A stretch of DNA of 64,000 nucleotides, taken from Actinocrispum wychmicini (GTDB lineage Bacteria; Actinomycetota; Actinomycetes; Mycobacteriales; Pseudonocardiaceae). The notes beneath the pieces are model-generated. The model searched no databases, had not been told where the DNA came from, and saw only the letters and a list, made by a program, of their open reading frames with translations. This document shows positions 34,179 to 43,690 of the stretch, piece by piece. A program made the translations under genes and the position numbers. The stretch is taken from the NCBI RefSeq assembly GCF_004345645.1, contig NZ_SLWS01000007.1, positions 620,001 to 684,000 on the forward strand, given 5' to 3'. Each line of letters starts with the position of its first letter. Position 1 is the stretch's first letter.

Positions 34179-35225
34179 GTGCTCGGTCATCTCGCGTACG
34201 CGGAAGGAAGCCCGTGCCCGACGCTGGTCCTGGACGGCTCCCGAATGCCCCGGCAGCCGGCCGCCCTGCTCGCCGCCCTCACCGAGGTCCGCCGGTGGCT
34301 CAGCCGGGCCGGCGGCGGCCACGTGCTGAAGATCGCCCTGGTCGAACCGTCGGCGAACCCGATGTTCGACCTGGACTACCGGTTCGTGCAGGCACTGCCC
34401 GAGGCACCGGACCGGTTCGACCTGCGCGGCTCCTGTGGCCACTCGATCCTCTCGGCGATCATCACCGCCGCGCGGTCGGGAATGCTGCCCAGGCTGACCC
34501 CGGGCGTGCGGATCGGGGTGAACGTGGTGAACAACGGCGATCATGTGGTCTGCGAGATCGACGAGGTCAACCGGGACGACGCCGTGTTCAGCGTGCATTT
34601 CGTGTACCAGCCGCCGATGCCGGTCGACCAGTTGCTGCTGACCGGCCAGCCGGTGACCACTGTGGACGTTCGTGGCCGGGCTGTGCCGGTGTCGTTGGTC
34701 TCCGCCGGGAATCCGTACGTCTTCGTGGCCGCCGACACGGTGGGCGTCCGCACTGAGGACGAACTGTTCGCCGACGACCCGGCGTTGTTCGACCAGCTGA
34801 TGGCCGTCCACGTGGCCGGCGCGCGACACCTCGGCTGGCCGCCGACAGGCGCGTTCCCGAAAGTGGCCGCCACGCTTCCGGTGGGGCAAGGCCGCCTCGC
34901 CGTACGCGCGATCTCGGTTCCCAGCTGGCACCCCACGCTCGCGCTCACCGGAGCCGCATGTCTCGGCGCGGCAACCGGAATCGCCGGCACCGTTCCGTGG
35001 CAGGCGGCCGGACGACCGGAGGACGCCACAGGCGGCGTCGACATCCGGACTCCAGGAGGAAAGTCGACCGTGGCCGCGGCGACCTGCGGGACGACCGGCG
35101 GGCGGGAGCTGACCTGGATCACCGTGGGCAACCGGCGGGTCACCTGTTACGGCTCGTTCCTGCTGCGGCCGTTGGCCGACCTCCGGGCGGAGGAGGTGTC
35201 CGAATGTCTGTCGGTGTCGATCTGA
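34179..35225 (+). CDS. PrpF-like isomerase/racemase-fold protein
   Basis: The 348-residue protein belongs to the PrpF family (diaminopimelate-epimerase fold), whose members isomerise double bonds of tricarboxylates such as aconitate or methylaconitate. The family core with its catalytic Cys is RGSCGHSILSAI near residue 87, and GNPYVFVAA is a second conserved block. GTG start at 34179 with GGAAGGG upstream, 4 bp after the amidotransferase stop. PrpF proteins are normally beside AcnD in propionate metabolism; here it is embedded in a biosynthetic operon, so it likely shifts a double bond in a pathway acid. Confidence 0.83.
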   Translation: MLGHLAYAEGSPCPTLVLDGSRMPRQPAALLAALTEVRRWLSRAGGGHVLKIALVEPSANPMFDLDYRFVQALPEAPDRFDLRGSCGHSILSAIITAARSGMLPRLTPGVRIGVNVVNNGDHVVCEIDEVNRDDAVFSVHFVYQPPMPVDQLLLTGQPVTTVDVRGRAVPVSLVSAGNPYVFVAADTVGVRTEDELFADDPALFDQLMAVHVAGARHLGWPPTGAFPKVAATLPVGQGRLAVRAISVPSWHPTLALTGAACLGAATGIAGTVPWQAAGRPEDATGGVDIRTPGGKSTVAAATCGTTGGRELTWITVGNRRVTCYGSFLLRPLADLRAEEVSECLSVSI

Positions 35226-36313
35226 CCCACCTGCCGGACAGCCTGGCCGACGTCCTGCGCGCGGCCGCCGAGCACACTGTCCACACCGGACTTCCCGACG
35301 ACGACGCACTGCTGGAGACGCGTAAGTCCGGGCTGTTCGCGGTCGGCGTGCCCGTCGAGCACGGCGGTGCCGGCGGCGACGCGGCTGCGGTCAACGAAAT
35401 GGTCGAGCAGGTCGCCCGGGTCAACCCGTCGGTCGCGATCATCCTGTTCCAGCATTTCGCGGTCAGCGCCCGGATCGCCGAGTGGGGAACACCCGACCAG
35501 CAGGCGGATCTGTTGCCGCGCCTCGCATCCGGGGAGTTACTGGCGGCATCCGCGTGGAGCGAACCGGGTGCCGGCGCGGCCAAGAAACGGATCAGCACCA
35601 CCGCGTTACGGTTACCCGGCGACCGGTGGCTGCTCGACGGCGCGAAGTCGTTCACGACCGGCGCCACCGTCGCAGACCTCTATCTCGTCCTGGCCAGGAC
35701 CGGGCCCGCCGACGACGGCTCGACGAGCGCGTACGGCTCGGCCGGGCAGTCGTTCTTCCTGGTCCGGGCCGACAATCCCGGCCTGTGCCCCGATCTTGGC
35801 ATGGACCTGGCCGGCATGCGCGGCTCGGCCACCGGGTTCGTCTCGTTGCGACAGTGCGAGGTGCCGGACGCCGACCGGCTGGGGCCGCTGGGCGGGGCGC
35901 CCCGGATCATCTCCGGCGTCCGCGAGTCCGGGCTCACCCTGGGCGCGGTCTCGGTCGGCATCGCGCAGGCGCTGCTCGACCTTGCCGCCCGCCAGGTGGC
36001 CAAAGTGGACACTCCGATCGCCCGCCGTCGCCTGGTCGACCTGGCGACGCAGGTGGAGGCGGTCCGTGCCATGGTGACGTACGCGGGACAGCGCGTCTCG
36101 GCCGCGCCCGGCCTGACCACGTTGCACAGCAAGCTGTTCGCGTCCGCGGTGGCCGAACAGGTCGGCGCCGAGGTCGCCCGGCTGATCGGCTCCGCCGGCT
36201 ACGTCACCGGCCACGAGGTGAACCGGCTGATCGCCGACGCCCGTGCGGTGGCGTTGATGGGTCCGACGAACGAACTGTGCCGAGAGTTGGTGTCCCACGC
36301 ATGGAACCTGTGA
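35204..36313 (+). CDS. Acyl-CoA dehydrogenase family flavoenzyme
   Basis: This is a 369-residue acyl-CoA dehydrogenase-like protein. It has AWSEPGAG near residue 120, GAKSFTTGA in the beta-barrel domain, and a C-terminal helical domain ending in a segment that pairs with VTGHEVNRLIADARA. The start ATG at 35204 follows AGGAGG by 7 nt and overlaps the PrpF gene by 22 bp. Such enzymes in natural-product clusters desaturate, hydroxylate or N-oxidise carrier- or CoA-bound or free substrates. I do not see a confident catalytic Glu, so the reaction remains open. Confidence 0.85.
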   Translation: MSVGVDLTHLPDSLADVLRAAAEHTVHTGLPDDDALLETRKSGLFAVGVPVEHGGAGGDAAAVNEMVEQVARVNPSVAIILFQHFAVSARIAEWGTPDQQADLLPRLASGELLAASAWSEPGAGAAKKRISTTALRLPGDRWLLDGAKSFTTGATVADLYLVLARTGPADDGSTSAYGSAGQSFFLVRADNPGLCPDLGMDLAGMRGSATGFVSLRQCEVPDADRLGPLGGAPRIISGVRESGLTLGAVSVGIAQALLDLAARQVAKVDTPIARRRLVDLATQVEAVRAMVTYAGQRVSAAPGLTTLHSKLFASAVAEQVGAEVARLIGSAGYVTGHEVNRLIADARAVALMGPTNELCRELVSHAWNL

Positions 36314-37656
36314 TCGATCTGGCGGTCTTGGGCCGCGTGGTGACACCCGACGGGGCCCGGGACGGCGCGGTGCTCGTGTCCGGCGGACGGATCAGCGCCA
36401 TCCTGCCGACCGCGCCGGACGGGGTGCGCGTGATCGATGCCCGCGGCCGGTATGTGCTCCCTGGGCTGATCGATTCGCACGTCCACTTCCGCACCCCCGG
36501 CCTGGAGCACAAGGAGGACTGGGAACACGGCAGCCGAGCCGCGGTGGTCGGCGGTGTCACGACCGTGATCGACATGCCGAACACCGTGCCGCCGGGGCTG
36601 GACGAGGCGGCGCTGTGCGCGAAGGCGGACCTGGTCGCCGGCCGGTCCCTGGTGGACTTCCGGTTCCACCTGGGCGCCGACCCGCAGCGCCCGGAGCTGC
36701 TGGCCGAGGTCGACCCGTCGGTCGCGACCAGCGCCAAGGTCTTCATGGCCGGGCACCACACCGCGCCGACGGTGGTGCGGGACGCGGAGCAGCTGGAGAA
36801 GATCTTCGCCCATGCCGCCGCGGGCAACGTCCGGTTGGTGCTGCACGCCGAGGACGAGGCCGTGTTCGACCTGCTCGACCAGTGGCGCGGCACGGATCCC
36901 CAGGAGTACAGCGACTACGAGCGATGGCGGCCACGCACCGGCGCCATCTCGGCCGTCGCGCAGGTGTTGGCACTCGTCCGACGGCACGGCACGAAGACGC
37001 ACATCCTGCACGTCTCCACGGCTGAGGAAGCCGACCTGCTGGCGGCGGCGCACGCAACTGGACTGCCGGTCACTTTCGAGGTCACCGGCCACCACCTGTC
37101 GTTCATCGACCGCGACACGCTCCGCGGCGGCGCCCGGACCCGCCTCTCCCCCGCCATCCGCGGCCAGGCCGACCAGGACAGGCTGTGGACGGCGTTGTAC
37201 AGCGGCGAGGCAGCAACGGTCGGCAGCGACCACGCGCCGCACACCCGCACCGAGAAGACCCGTCCGATCGCCGACGCGCCCCCGGGCATTCCCGGCGTGC
37301 AGGAGCTGGCGACGGCGGTGTGGACCGGGATGCGCCGGCGCCGGCCCGACGAGCACCCGGACGTGGCCGCCGGCCGGCTGGCGCGGTGCCTTGGCGCCGC
37401 CCCGGCGGACCTGTTCGGCCTGCCCGGCAAGGGACGTCTGGAGCCCGGCGCCGACGCCGACCTGGTGGTCTTCGATCCGGACCAGCGGTGGATGTTCAGC
37501 GCCGAGGACGTGCGGTCGAAGTGCGGCTGGTCGGCGTACGAGGGCTGGAGCATGACCGGCCGGGTGCTGACCACCATCCGGGCCGGCGAGGTCCTGTGGG
37601 ACGACGAACGGAAGACCTTCGGCCCGGCCACCGGCCGGTGGCTGGGCACGCGGTAG
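36301..37656 (+). CDS. Dihydroorotase/allantoinase-like cyclic amidohydrolase
   Basis: The 451-residue type I cyclic amidohydrolase has the metal-binding DSHVHFR motif (His60, His62), a later HILHVSTAEEADLL block and the catalytic Asp310 in GSDHAPHT. Such enzymes reversibly cyclise ureido acids (dihydroorotase) or open hydantoins and dihydropyrimidines. Housekeeping pyrimidine genes are absent around it, and it is coupled to the dehydrogenase gene by a 13-bp overlap, so a pathway-specific cyclisation or hydrolysis is likely. Confidence 0.9.
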   Translation: MEPVIDLAVLGRVVTPDGARDGAVLVSGGRISAILPTAPDGVRVIDARGRYVLPGLIDSHVHFRTPGLEHKEDWEHGSRAAVVGGVTTVIDMPNTVPPGLDEAALCAKADLVAGRSLVDFRFHLGADPQRPELLAEVDPSVATSAKVFMAGHHTAPTVVRDAEQLEKIFAHAAAGNVRLVLHAEDEAVFDLLDQWRGTDPQEYSDYERWRPRTGAISAVAQVLALVRRHGTKTHILHVSTAEEADLLAAAHATGLPVTFEVTGHHLSFIDRDTLRGGARTRLSPAIRGQADQDRLWTALYSGEAATVGSDHAPHTRTEKTRPIADAPPGIPGVQELATAVWTGMRRRRPDEHPDVAAGRLARCLGAAPADLFGLPGKGRLEPGADADLVVFDPDQRWMFSAEDVRSKCGWSAYEGWSMTGRVLTTIRAGEVLWDDERKTFGPATGRWLGTR

Positions 37657-37680
37657 CGCGAACGAAAGGAGCTGTGGCCA

Positions 37681-38711
37681 TGGCGGCCGGTCGAGGAGTG
37701 ACCGAGGACGAGCTGTACCGGATCATGTACGGCGCCATCGCGTTCGAGATGCTGCACGCGGGCTGGGCCGTGGGCGTCTTCGACCACCTGGGGCGCCATC
37801 CCGGAGCGACCACCGCGCAGGTCGCCGAGGCGTTGGGGCTTCAGCGGTATCCCTGCGACGTCCTCGTCACCGGGTTGCGCGGCCTGGAACTCGTCCTCGG
37901 CGACGACTCCGGGCTCAGCAACTCGCCGCTCGTCGAACAGTGCTTCGTCCAGGGCGAGGACGGCAGGCACCTGCCGTTCGTACACGACATCGTCAACCCG
38001 GGGATCAGCGACTTCATCGGAGCCGTGCGCGCGGGCGCCAACGTGGGCCTCCGGCACTTCCCCGGCGACGGCACGTCCCTGTACGACCGGCTTGAGCACG
38101 ACCCGGACAAGTTGAAGGTGCTGCACGACCACCTCAGGGCCACTTCGGACGCGACGCTGGCCGACCTGGTCCGGACCGGCGTGCTCGCCGACAGCCGGCA
38201 CCTGCTGGACATCGGCGGCGGCACCGGCACCAACGCGATCGCTCTCGCCAAGCACTACCCGGACCTGCGGATCACCCTGCTGGACCTGGACAACGTCGTC
38301 GCCGAGGCGGCGGACAACATCGCCCGGCACGGCCTGGCCGACCGGGTCGACGTGCACGCGTGCGACGTCTTCGCCGACCCGCTGCCCACCGGCGCGGACA
38401 CCGCCCTGCTCGCGCACATGCTGCCCATCTGGTCGCCCGAGGCGGACCGGAAGCTGCTCAGGAACGTCTGTTCGGCGCTGCCGGACAACGGGAAGGTGCT
38501 GCTGTTCGACCCGTTGCAGAACGACCAACGCGACGGCCCGGACTACGCGATCCTGTTCCCCGCCTACTATCTGGCGATCGCGTCCGGGCACGGCACCTTC
38601 TACTCGTGGTCCACTTACGAGGAGTGGATGCGCGAAGCCGGGTTCACCAGGTTCCAACGTTTCCCGGGCCTCGCCGTCGCACACGGCCTGCACGCGGGCT
38701 GGAAGCAGTGA
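37681..38711 (+). CDS. O-methyltransferase, AcmB/hydroxyindole type
   Basis: The 343-residue methyltransferase has an N-terminal helical dimerisation domain (YRIMYGAIAFEMLHAGWAVGVFDHL) and a C-terminal SAM domain with LLDIGGGTGTNAIALAKHYP near residue 178. This architecture is typical of small-molecule O-methyltransferases in antibiotic clusters; some relatives do C- or N-methylation or decarboxylation. AAAGGAG lies 8 nt before the ATG. It overlaps the downstream monooxygenase gene (GTGA). Confidence 0.92.
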
Positions 38712-39856
38712 CGGGCGGGCGGGCGGCGGTGGTCGCCGGCGGCGGGATCGGCGGCCTCGCGACGGGAATCATCTTGCGGCGCAACGGTTTTCACGTCACC
38801 GTGGTGGAGCAGGCCGGTCGGTTGGGCCAGGCCGGCTCCGGCATCATGCTGTACCCCAACGGGGTCAAGGCGTTGGACGTGATCAGCCCCCGGCTGGGCC
38901 GTGCGGTACGGGCCGCCGGCCACGTCGCCGGGCCGGCGGAGGTCCGGCCGCTGCTCACCCCGGACGGCGCGGTGTTCGCGGCCGATCCGGTCGGGCGACT
39001 CGCCAGCGGGTTCGGCGCGCCACAGATTTCGTTGCTGCGGTCGGCACTTCTGGGCGCGTTGCTCCGCGAGGCGTGGGCACTGGGGCTGGGTGTGCGTTCG
39101 GGGGTCGCGGTCGACGACCACGTCGACGACGGCGACCAGGTGAAGGTCGTCCTGGCCGACGGGCAGGTCCTGGTGGCGGACCTCCTGGTCGGGGCGGACG
39201 GGATCCACTCCGGCGTCCGGGAGCGGACGCTCGCCGACGGCCCGCCCAGGTACCGCGGGTTCACCACGGTCCGTTGCCGGACCCGGGCGCCGGCCGAGTT
39301 CCCATCCGGGTTCGTGGTCAAAGGACCAGGTCTGGACATCTTCGCCGCGCCGGTCGGCGGTGGCGACCTGTACTGGACCGCGAAGATCATGGCGGCCGCC
39401 GGGGTCTGGCCGGCCATGACGCCCGCCGACGCCTTCGCCGAGCTGGTCACGCTGGTCGCCGACTGGGACACCACGCTCGCGGGCGTGATCCGGGGGACGG
39501 ACATCCGCGAGGGGATCGTGGTGACCGACATCCGGGACCGGGACCCGGTCGCGGACTGGTCCCGTGGCCTGGTCACCCTTCTGGGCGACGCGGCGCACCC
39601 GATGACCCCCGCACTCGGCCAGGGCGCGGGCATGGCGTTCGAGGACGCCGTCGTGTTGACGGCGGCACTGCTGGCGCAGCCGGACACGAGCGCCGCGCTC
39701 GCCGCCTATCCCGAGGAACGGGCGGCGCGGATCGCGGACGTGGTCCAGCTGTCCAGGTGGAAGGGCCCGGACGGGGATCCGGCGGCCTTCAACACCCATG
39801 AGGAACGCCTGGCCGAATTGTATGGTTGGCAGGCGCCCGCGTTCGGGAGTGAATAA
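38708..39856 (+). CDS. FAD-dependent monooxygenase, salicylate-hydroxylase type
   Basis: This 382-residue class A flavin monooxygenase begins with a GTG overlapping the methyltransferase stop. The FAD-binding motif VVAGGGIGGLATGIILRRNG is at the N-terminus, a DG motif (LVGADGIHSGVRER) near residue 160, and the GD motif TLLGDAAHPMTPALGQGAGMAFEDA near 290. It probably hydroxylates an aromatic or activated carbon of the pathway intermediate. It is the last enzyme of the plus-strand operon before the exporter. Confidence 0.92.
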   Translation: MTGGRAAVVAGGGIGGLATGIILRRNGFHVTVVEQAGRLGQAGSGIMLYPNGVKALDVISPRLGRAVRAAGHVAGPAEVRPLLTPDGAVFAADPVGRLASGFGAPQISLLRSALLGALLREAWALGLGVRSGVAVDDHVDDGDQVKVVLADGQVLVADLLVGADGIHSGVRERTLADGPPRYRGFTTVRCRTRAPAEFPSGFVVKGPGLDIFAAPVGGGDLYWTAKIMAAAGVWPAMTPADAFAELVTLVADWDTTLAGVIRGTDIREGIVVTDIRDRDPVADWSRGLVTLLGDAAHPMTPALGQGAGMAFEDAVVLTAALLAQPDTSAALAAYPEERAARIADVVQLSRWKGPDGDPAAFNTHEERLAELYGWQAPAFGSE

Positions 39857-39909
39857 CGGGAACGGATAACGGGTAGTAGTTTTCCTGGCCCGACGCGAGG
39901 AGGTGCGCG

Positions 39910-41133
39910 GTGAACAAGGACTCGGGCGTCGCCCAGGCTGTCCCGCCCGCGGGTCTGACCAGCAACCGGGTCTGGCTCCTGGTGGCGTTGGTCCTGATCA
40001 TGCTCAACCTGCGGCCGGCGATCTCGGCCGTGTCGGCCCTGCTCGGGGCGATCCGATCCGACCTGGGGCTCTCCGGCGCGGCGGTGAGCGTGCTGACCGC
40101 CCTGCCGACAGTGGGCCTCGCGGTGTTCGCCTTCCTCGGACCGCGGCTGACCGGCCGCTGGGGCGAGGAACGGCTGATCGCCGGCAGCGGGTTCCTCCTG
40201 CTGGCCGGCAACCTGCTGCGGATGGTGCCGGCCGCGGCGGCGCTGTTCGGCGGCACGGCCCTGATCGGCTCGGCCATCGGACTGGTCACCGGGGCCATCC
40301 CGGGGCTGGTGAAACGCGCTTTCCCGGACAAGTTCGCGGCCCTGATGGCGCTCTACACGATCACCCTGACCATCGGCGCGTCCGTGGCCTCGGGGTTCGC
40401 CACCCCACTGGCCCACGGGCTGGACTCCGCGTGGACGCTCCCCCTGGCGGTGCTCACCGTCCCGATCGGGGTTCTCGCCTGCCTGTGCTGGACGCCGGCG
40501 TTGACCAGGTCGGGGCGGTCCCGCACGAACACCCCCATCCCGCCGGGCATGTGGCGGGACCGGGTCGCCTGGCAGGTGACGATCTTCTTCTCCTGCACGG
40601 GGTTCATCTACTACTTCGTGTTCAGCTGGCTGCCCACGGTCTGCCACGACCGGGGCATGGACGCCACGGCGAGCGGGTTCGTGCTGTCCGTCGTCGCCTT
40701 GGTGCAGGTGGTCGGCTCGCTCGGGGTGCCGGCCGTGATCGCCCGAACGCGGGACCAACGCGGTCTCAGCGTGGTCGTGGCGGTGGTCAACATCGTCGGT
40801 CTGGTGGGGGTGACGGTCGGACCGGTGCCCTGGGGCGTCTGGGTGTCCGCGGTCGTGCTCGGACTCAGCCTCGGCGGCGCGTTCGGCCTGGCGATGACGT
40901 TGATCGGCCTGCGCGCCCAGGACGCGGTCACCGCGACCGGCCTGTCCGGTATGACGCAGGGCATCGGATACGCGGTCTCCGCCGCCGGCCCGCTGTTCAC
41001 CGGTCTCCTGCACAGCGCGACCGGCGGCTGGCTCGCCCCGCTCGGCCTGGTCGTGCTCGTGTGCCTGGGCCAGCTGACCTCCGGACTGGAAGCGGGCCGG
41101 ACCCGGACCGTCCTGGCAGATGTGCCCCAGTGA
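39910..41133 (+). CDS. MFS transporter, CynX/NimT family
   Basis: The 407-residue transporter has 12 predicted membrane segments. The N-terminal block LLVALVLIMLNLRPAISAVSALL is typical of the cyanate/nitroimidazole (CynX/NimT) branch of the major facilitator superfamily. The GTG start at 39910 is preceded by GAGGAGG. As last gene of the operon it may export the product or import a precursor. Confidence 0.9.
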   Translation: MNKDSGVAQAVPPAGLTSNRVWLLVALVLIMLNLRPAISAVSALLGAIRSDLGLSGAAVSVLTALPTVGLAVFAFLGPRLTGRWGEERLIAGSGFLLLAGNLLRMVPAAAALFGGTALIGSAIGLVTGAIPGLVKRAFPDKFAALMALYTITLTIGASVASGFATPLAHGLDSAWTLPLAVLTVPIGVLACLCWTPALTRSGRSRTNTPIPPGMWRDRVAWQVTIFFSCTGFIYYFVFSWLPTVCHDRGMDATASGFVLSVVALVQVVGSLGVPAVIARTRDQRGLSVVVAVVNIVGLVGVTVGPVPWGVWVSAVVLGLSLGGAFGLAMTLIGLRAQDAVTATGLSGMTQGIGYAVSAAGPLFTGLLHSATGGWLAPLGLVVLVCLGQLTSGLEAGRTRTVLADVPQ

Positions 41134-41140
41134 TCATGTT

Positions 41141-41773
41141 TCAGTGACCGAGTCCGGCCCGACGTGCGTACACCGCCGCTTGGGCGCGGTCGGCGAGGTT
41201 CAGCTTGGCGAAGATCCGGGAGAGGTAGTTGCGGACGGTTTTCACCGACAATCCCAGGTCCCGGGCGATCGCCTTGGTCGCCCGGCCGTCCGCGACCAGT
41301 TCGAGGACGTCCCGTTCCCGGTCGGTGAGTTCCGGGAACGGTTTGTCGGCCGCGGTGAGGTGCTCCACCGCCCAGTGCCCGCACCGGGCGTCGAACATCA
41401 CCCCGCCGGCCTGGGCCACCCGCAACGCCAGGATCAGGTCGTCGCGGCAGGCGGTCCGGCACAGGCACCCGCGGGCGCCTGCCCGGACGGCCGACAGGAA
41501 GGTGTCCCGGTCGCCGGACGGCACTGTCACGACGACCGGGACGTTCGTGAACCTGTTCACCAGCACCCGAAGCAGATCGATCCCGGTGCCGGCGTCGAGC
41601 AGCACGGCGTCCGGGCGTAACGCGCCGACCGCCGCGACAGCTTCGGTTCCGGGCGCGGCGCGACCCACGACATGCAGCGCGGTGGTGTGGCCGGTCCGGA
41701 GGCACTGCGGCGGGTCACCCACCACCAGCACAGTGACTTCGCCTAGGTCGGCAGGCGCGATACTCGTTGTCAT
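41141..41773 (-). CDS. NarL/LuxR-type response-regulator-like activator
   Basis: This 210-residue protein has a degenerate receiver-like N-terminal domain (one Asp in VLLDAGTG but the acidic pocket looks incomplete) and a C-terminal LuxR helix-turn-helix (LTDRERDVLELVADGRATKAIARDLGLSVKTVRNYLSRIF). No histidine kinase is adjacent. Orphan regulators of this kind commonly act as cluster-specific switches. Its ATG follows directly on the methyltransferase stop (TGAATG), so the two are co-transcribed. Confidence 0.9.
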   Translation of the reverse strand: MTTSIAPADLGEVTVLVVGDPPQCLRTGHTTALHVVGRAAPGTEAVAAVGALRPDAVLLDAGTGIDLLRVLVNRFTNVPVVVTVPSGDRDTFLSAVRAGARGCLCRTACRDDLILALRVAQAGGVMFDARCGHWAVEHLTAADKPFPELTDRERDVLELVADGRATKAIARDLGLSVKTVRNYLSRIFAKLNLADRAQAAVYARRAGLGH

Positions 41774-42595
41774 TCATGCCTTCCGGGCCCGCAGCAGGAT
41801 GTAGTCCTGTTCGAGCACGAACATCCCGGTGTAGCGGCGCGCGCTTTCGGTCGCCCCGGCCAGACCTTCCTCACCGGCGACCGCCAGCAGCTCCTCGCGG
41901 CGTTCCGTCACCGTGTCGACCAGCATCCGCGCGCTCGGCCGTACCTGCTCGGTCAGCTCGCGAATCTCGACGTCACCGAAACCCGCCTGCTCCACCGTTT
42001 TCCGCACCTGCTCGGCGGGGACCAACGGCACCGCGCACAACGCCTGCTCCGCGATCGCCTCGTCCTCGGGCGACATCGGCTTGCTCAGCGCGTAGTCGGC
42101 GACCACCAGAGTGCCCCCAGGCTTCAGCACCCGGGCGATCTCCGTGAACGCCGCTGCCTTGTCCGACACGTGGAACAGCATGGATTCGATGGCGTACGCG
42201 GCGTCGAACGAGGCGTCCGGGAACGGCATGGACACCATGTCCGCGACGGCGAAGTCGACCTGTAGCCCCGAGCGCTCGGCAGCCGCGGTGGCCGCCGCCG
42301 CCTGCTGTGGGCTCAGGGTCACGCCGGAGACGCGCACCCCGTGCCGTTGAGCCGCGTGCATGGCCGGGCCACCCACGCCACATCCCACGTCCAGCACCTT
42401 GTCGTCCGGCCGCAACGAGCAACCGTCGAACACCTCTTCGTTCAGGTGCGCCTGGGCTTCGACGATCGTCGTCGCCCCGCGCCCGCAGTATCCGGCGTGC
42501 ACAGAGCCGTCGAACAACGCCGAGAAGGCATCGGTGACCATGTCGTAGAACGCCGCTACCGCGCCGGCGTTCCCGCTTTGGTCGATAATGGACAT
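41774..42595 (-). CDS. SAM-dependent methyltransferase, RebM/UbiE-like
   Basis: The 273-residue methyltransferase has motif I VLDVGCGVGGPAMHAA near residue 68, followed by VSGVTLSPQQ. This block is characteristic of the sterol/tocopherol and sugar O-methyltransferase group that includes RebM. The ATG at 42595 (MSIIDQSGNAG) has GAGG upstream. It lies in the cluster's central minus-strand block with a regulator and an SDR. The methylated atom is unknown. Confidence 0.88.
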   Translation of the reverse strand: MSIIDQSGNAGAVAAFYDMVTDAFSALFDGSVHAGYCGRGATTIVEAQAHLNEEVFDGCSLRPDDKVLDVGCGVGGPAMHAAQRHGVRVSGVTLSPQQAAAATAAAERSGLQVDFAVADMVSMPFPDASFDAAYAIESMLFHVSDKAAAFTEIARVLKPGGTLVVADYALSKPMSPEDEAIAEQALCAVPLVPAEQVRKTVEQAGFGDVEIRELTEQVRPSARMLVDTVTERREELLAVAGEEGLAGATESARRYTGMFVLEQDYILLRARKA

Positions 42596-42715
42596 TCGGG
42601 TCTCACCTCGTGATGGTCGTTGGCCGCAAGGAGACGCTGCGTCCAACGCTACTGTGGCCGGCTCTCAAGGCGGTCTCCGTACAGTCCGCCTTCGGCCGAT
42701 GTCTGTCCACAGTGG

Positions 42716-43627
42716 CTAGGCGGGCCAGCTGTCGGGTTGCCGGCCGTCGATGTCGGTGAAGCCGTATTCCCTGGCCAGGTCCGCTGAGGTCACCGATCGC
42801 TGGTTCCAGCGCGCCTTCTCGGGATCCGCCGCCAGTGCCGCCACCGCCCGGCCGACGTACCGTGGCGACTCCGAGGACTCGAACGCGGGTGGTGCGGTCG
42901 GCCGGCCGTCGCCTCGGTCGGGTTTCAGGGCGTCCCGCCAGTTCTCCTCGGTCACCGCGAAGTTGTCGAGCATCATCTCCGAGCGCAGCCAGCCCGGCGT
43001 GATCGCCACCGCCGTGCCCTGGTGCGGCGCGAGTTCGTGGCCCTGGGAGAAGCCCAGCCGGTTCACCGCCACCTTGACCAGGTCGTAGAACACCGAGATC
43101 CGGTAGTTCTGGCTGTTGTAGTCGGTGGTTCCGTCGGTCACCTCGACGAGCAGGCCGCCGGGTTTCGCCACCAGCAACGGCAGCAGGTGGTGCGAGGTGA
43201 TCAGGTGGGTTTCCACCCCGAGCTTGAGGATGCGCAGGCCGCTGCCCAGGTCGTGGTCCCAGATCGGGGTGTTCCACTCCGGTGGGGCGCCTTTCAGCCG
43301 CTCGGCGCCCCAGATGTCGTTCACCAGGACGTCGATCGCGCCGTGGTCGGCGGCCACTCGCTCGGCCAGCCGGCGGACCTGGTCCGGGTCGAGGTGGTCG
43401 ACTTGGACGGCGATGCCGGCGCCACCCAAACGGGTGACAATTTCCGCGGTTTCCTCGATCGTCTCCGGTCGGTCGTAGTCTGATTTGGCGTTTCCGGTCC
43501 GGCTGCTGCGGCCGGTGCAGATGACCGTCGCTCCCGCTTCTCCCAGCGCCGCGGCGATACCTCGCCCGGCACCGCGGGTCGCTCCGGCGACAACAGCGAC
43601 ACGGCCGCGCAAAGCGTTCTTGTCCAC
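42716..43627 (-). CDS. Short-chain dehydrogenase/reductase
   Basis: This 303-residue Rossmann-fold oxidoreductase has the NAD(P) motif VVAGATRGAGRGIA near residue 14 and the catalytic YDLVK. CTGRSSR after strand 2 suggests NADPH preference. Members of this longer SDR subgroup (about 300 residues with a C-terminal TSADLAREYGFTDIDG segment) are often of unknown function. It may be an accessory gene rather than a pathway gene. Confidence 0.9.
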   Translation of the reverse strand: MDKNALRGRVAVVAGATRGAGRGIAAALGEAGATVICTGRSSRTGNAKSDYDRPETIEETAEIVTRLGGAGIAVQVDHLDPDQVRRLAERVAADHGAIDVLVNDIWGAERLKGAPPEWNTPIWDHDLGSGLRILKLGVETHLITSHHLLPLLVAKPGGLLVEVTDGTTDYNSQNYRISVFYDLVKVAVNRLGFSQGHELAPHQGTAVAITPGWLRSEMMLDNFAVTEENWRDALKPDRGDGRPTAPPAFESSESPRYVGRAVAALAADPEKARWNQRSVTSADLAREYGFTDIDGRQPDSWPA

Positions 43628-43690
43628 GTTCCGAGCATCTCAGTTGGCCGCTCGACGGGCAACTGTGCGAATTCGCGGGAGAATAGGGCT

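Noticed and set aside
38360..38707. Extended N-terminus for the 38708-39856 monooxygenase
   Set aside because: The extra residues are an out-of-frame reading of the methyltransferase gene; the FAD motif begins right after the GTG at 38708.
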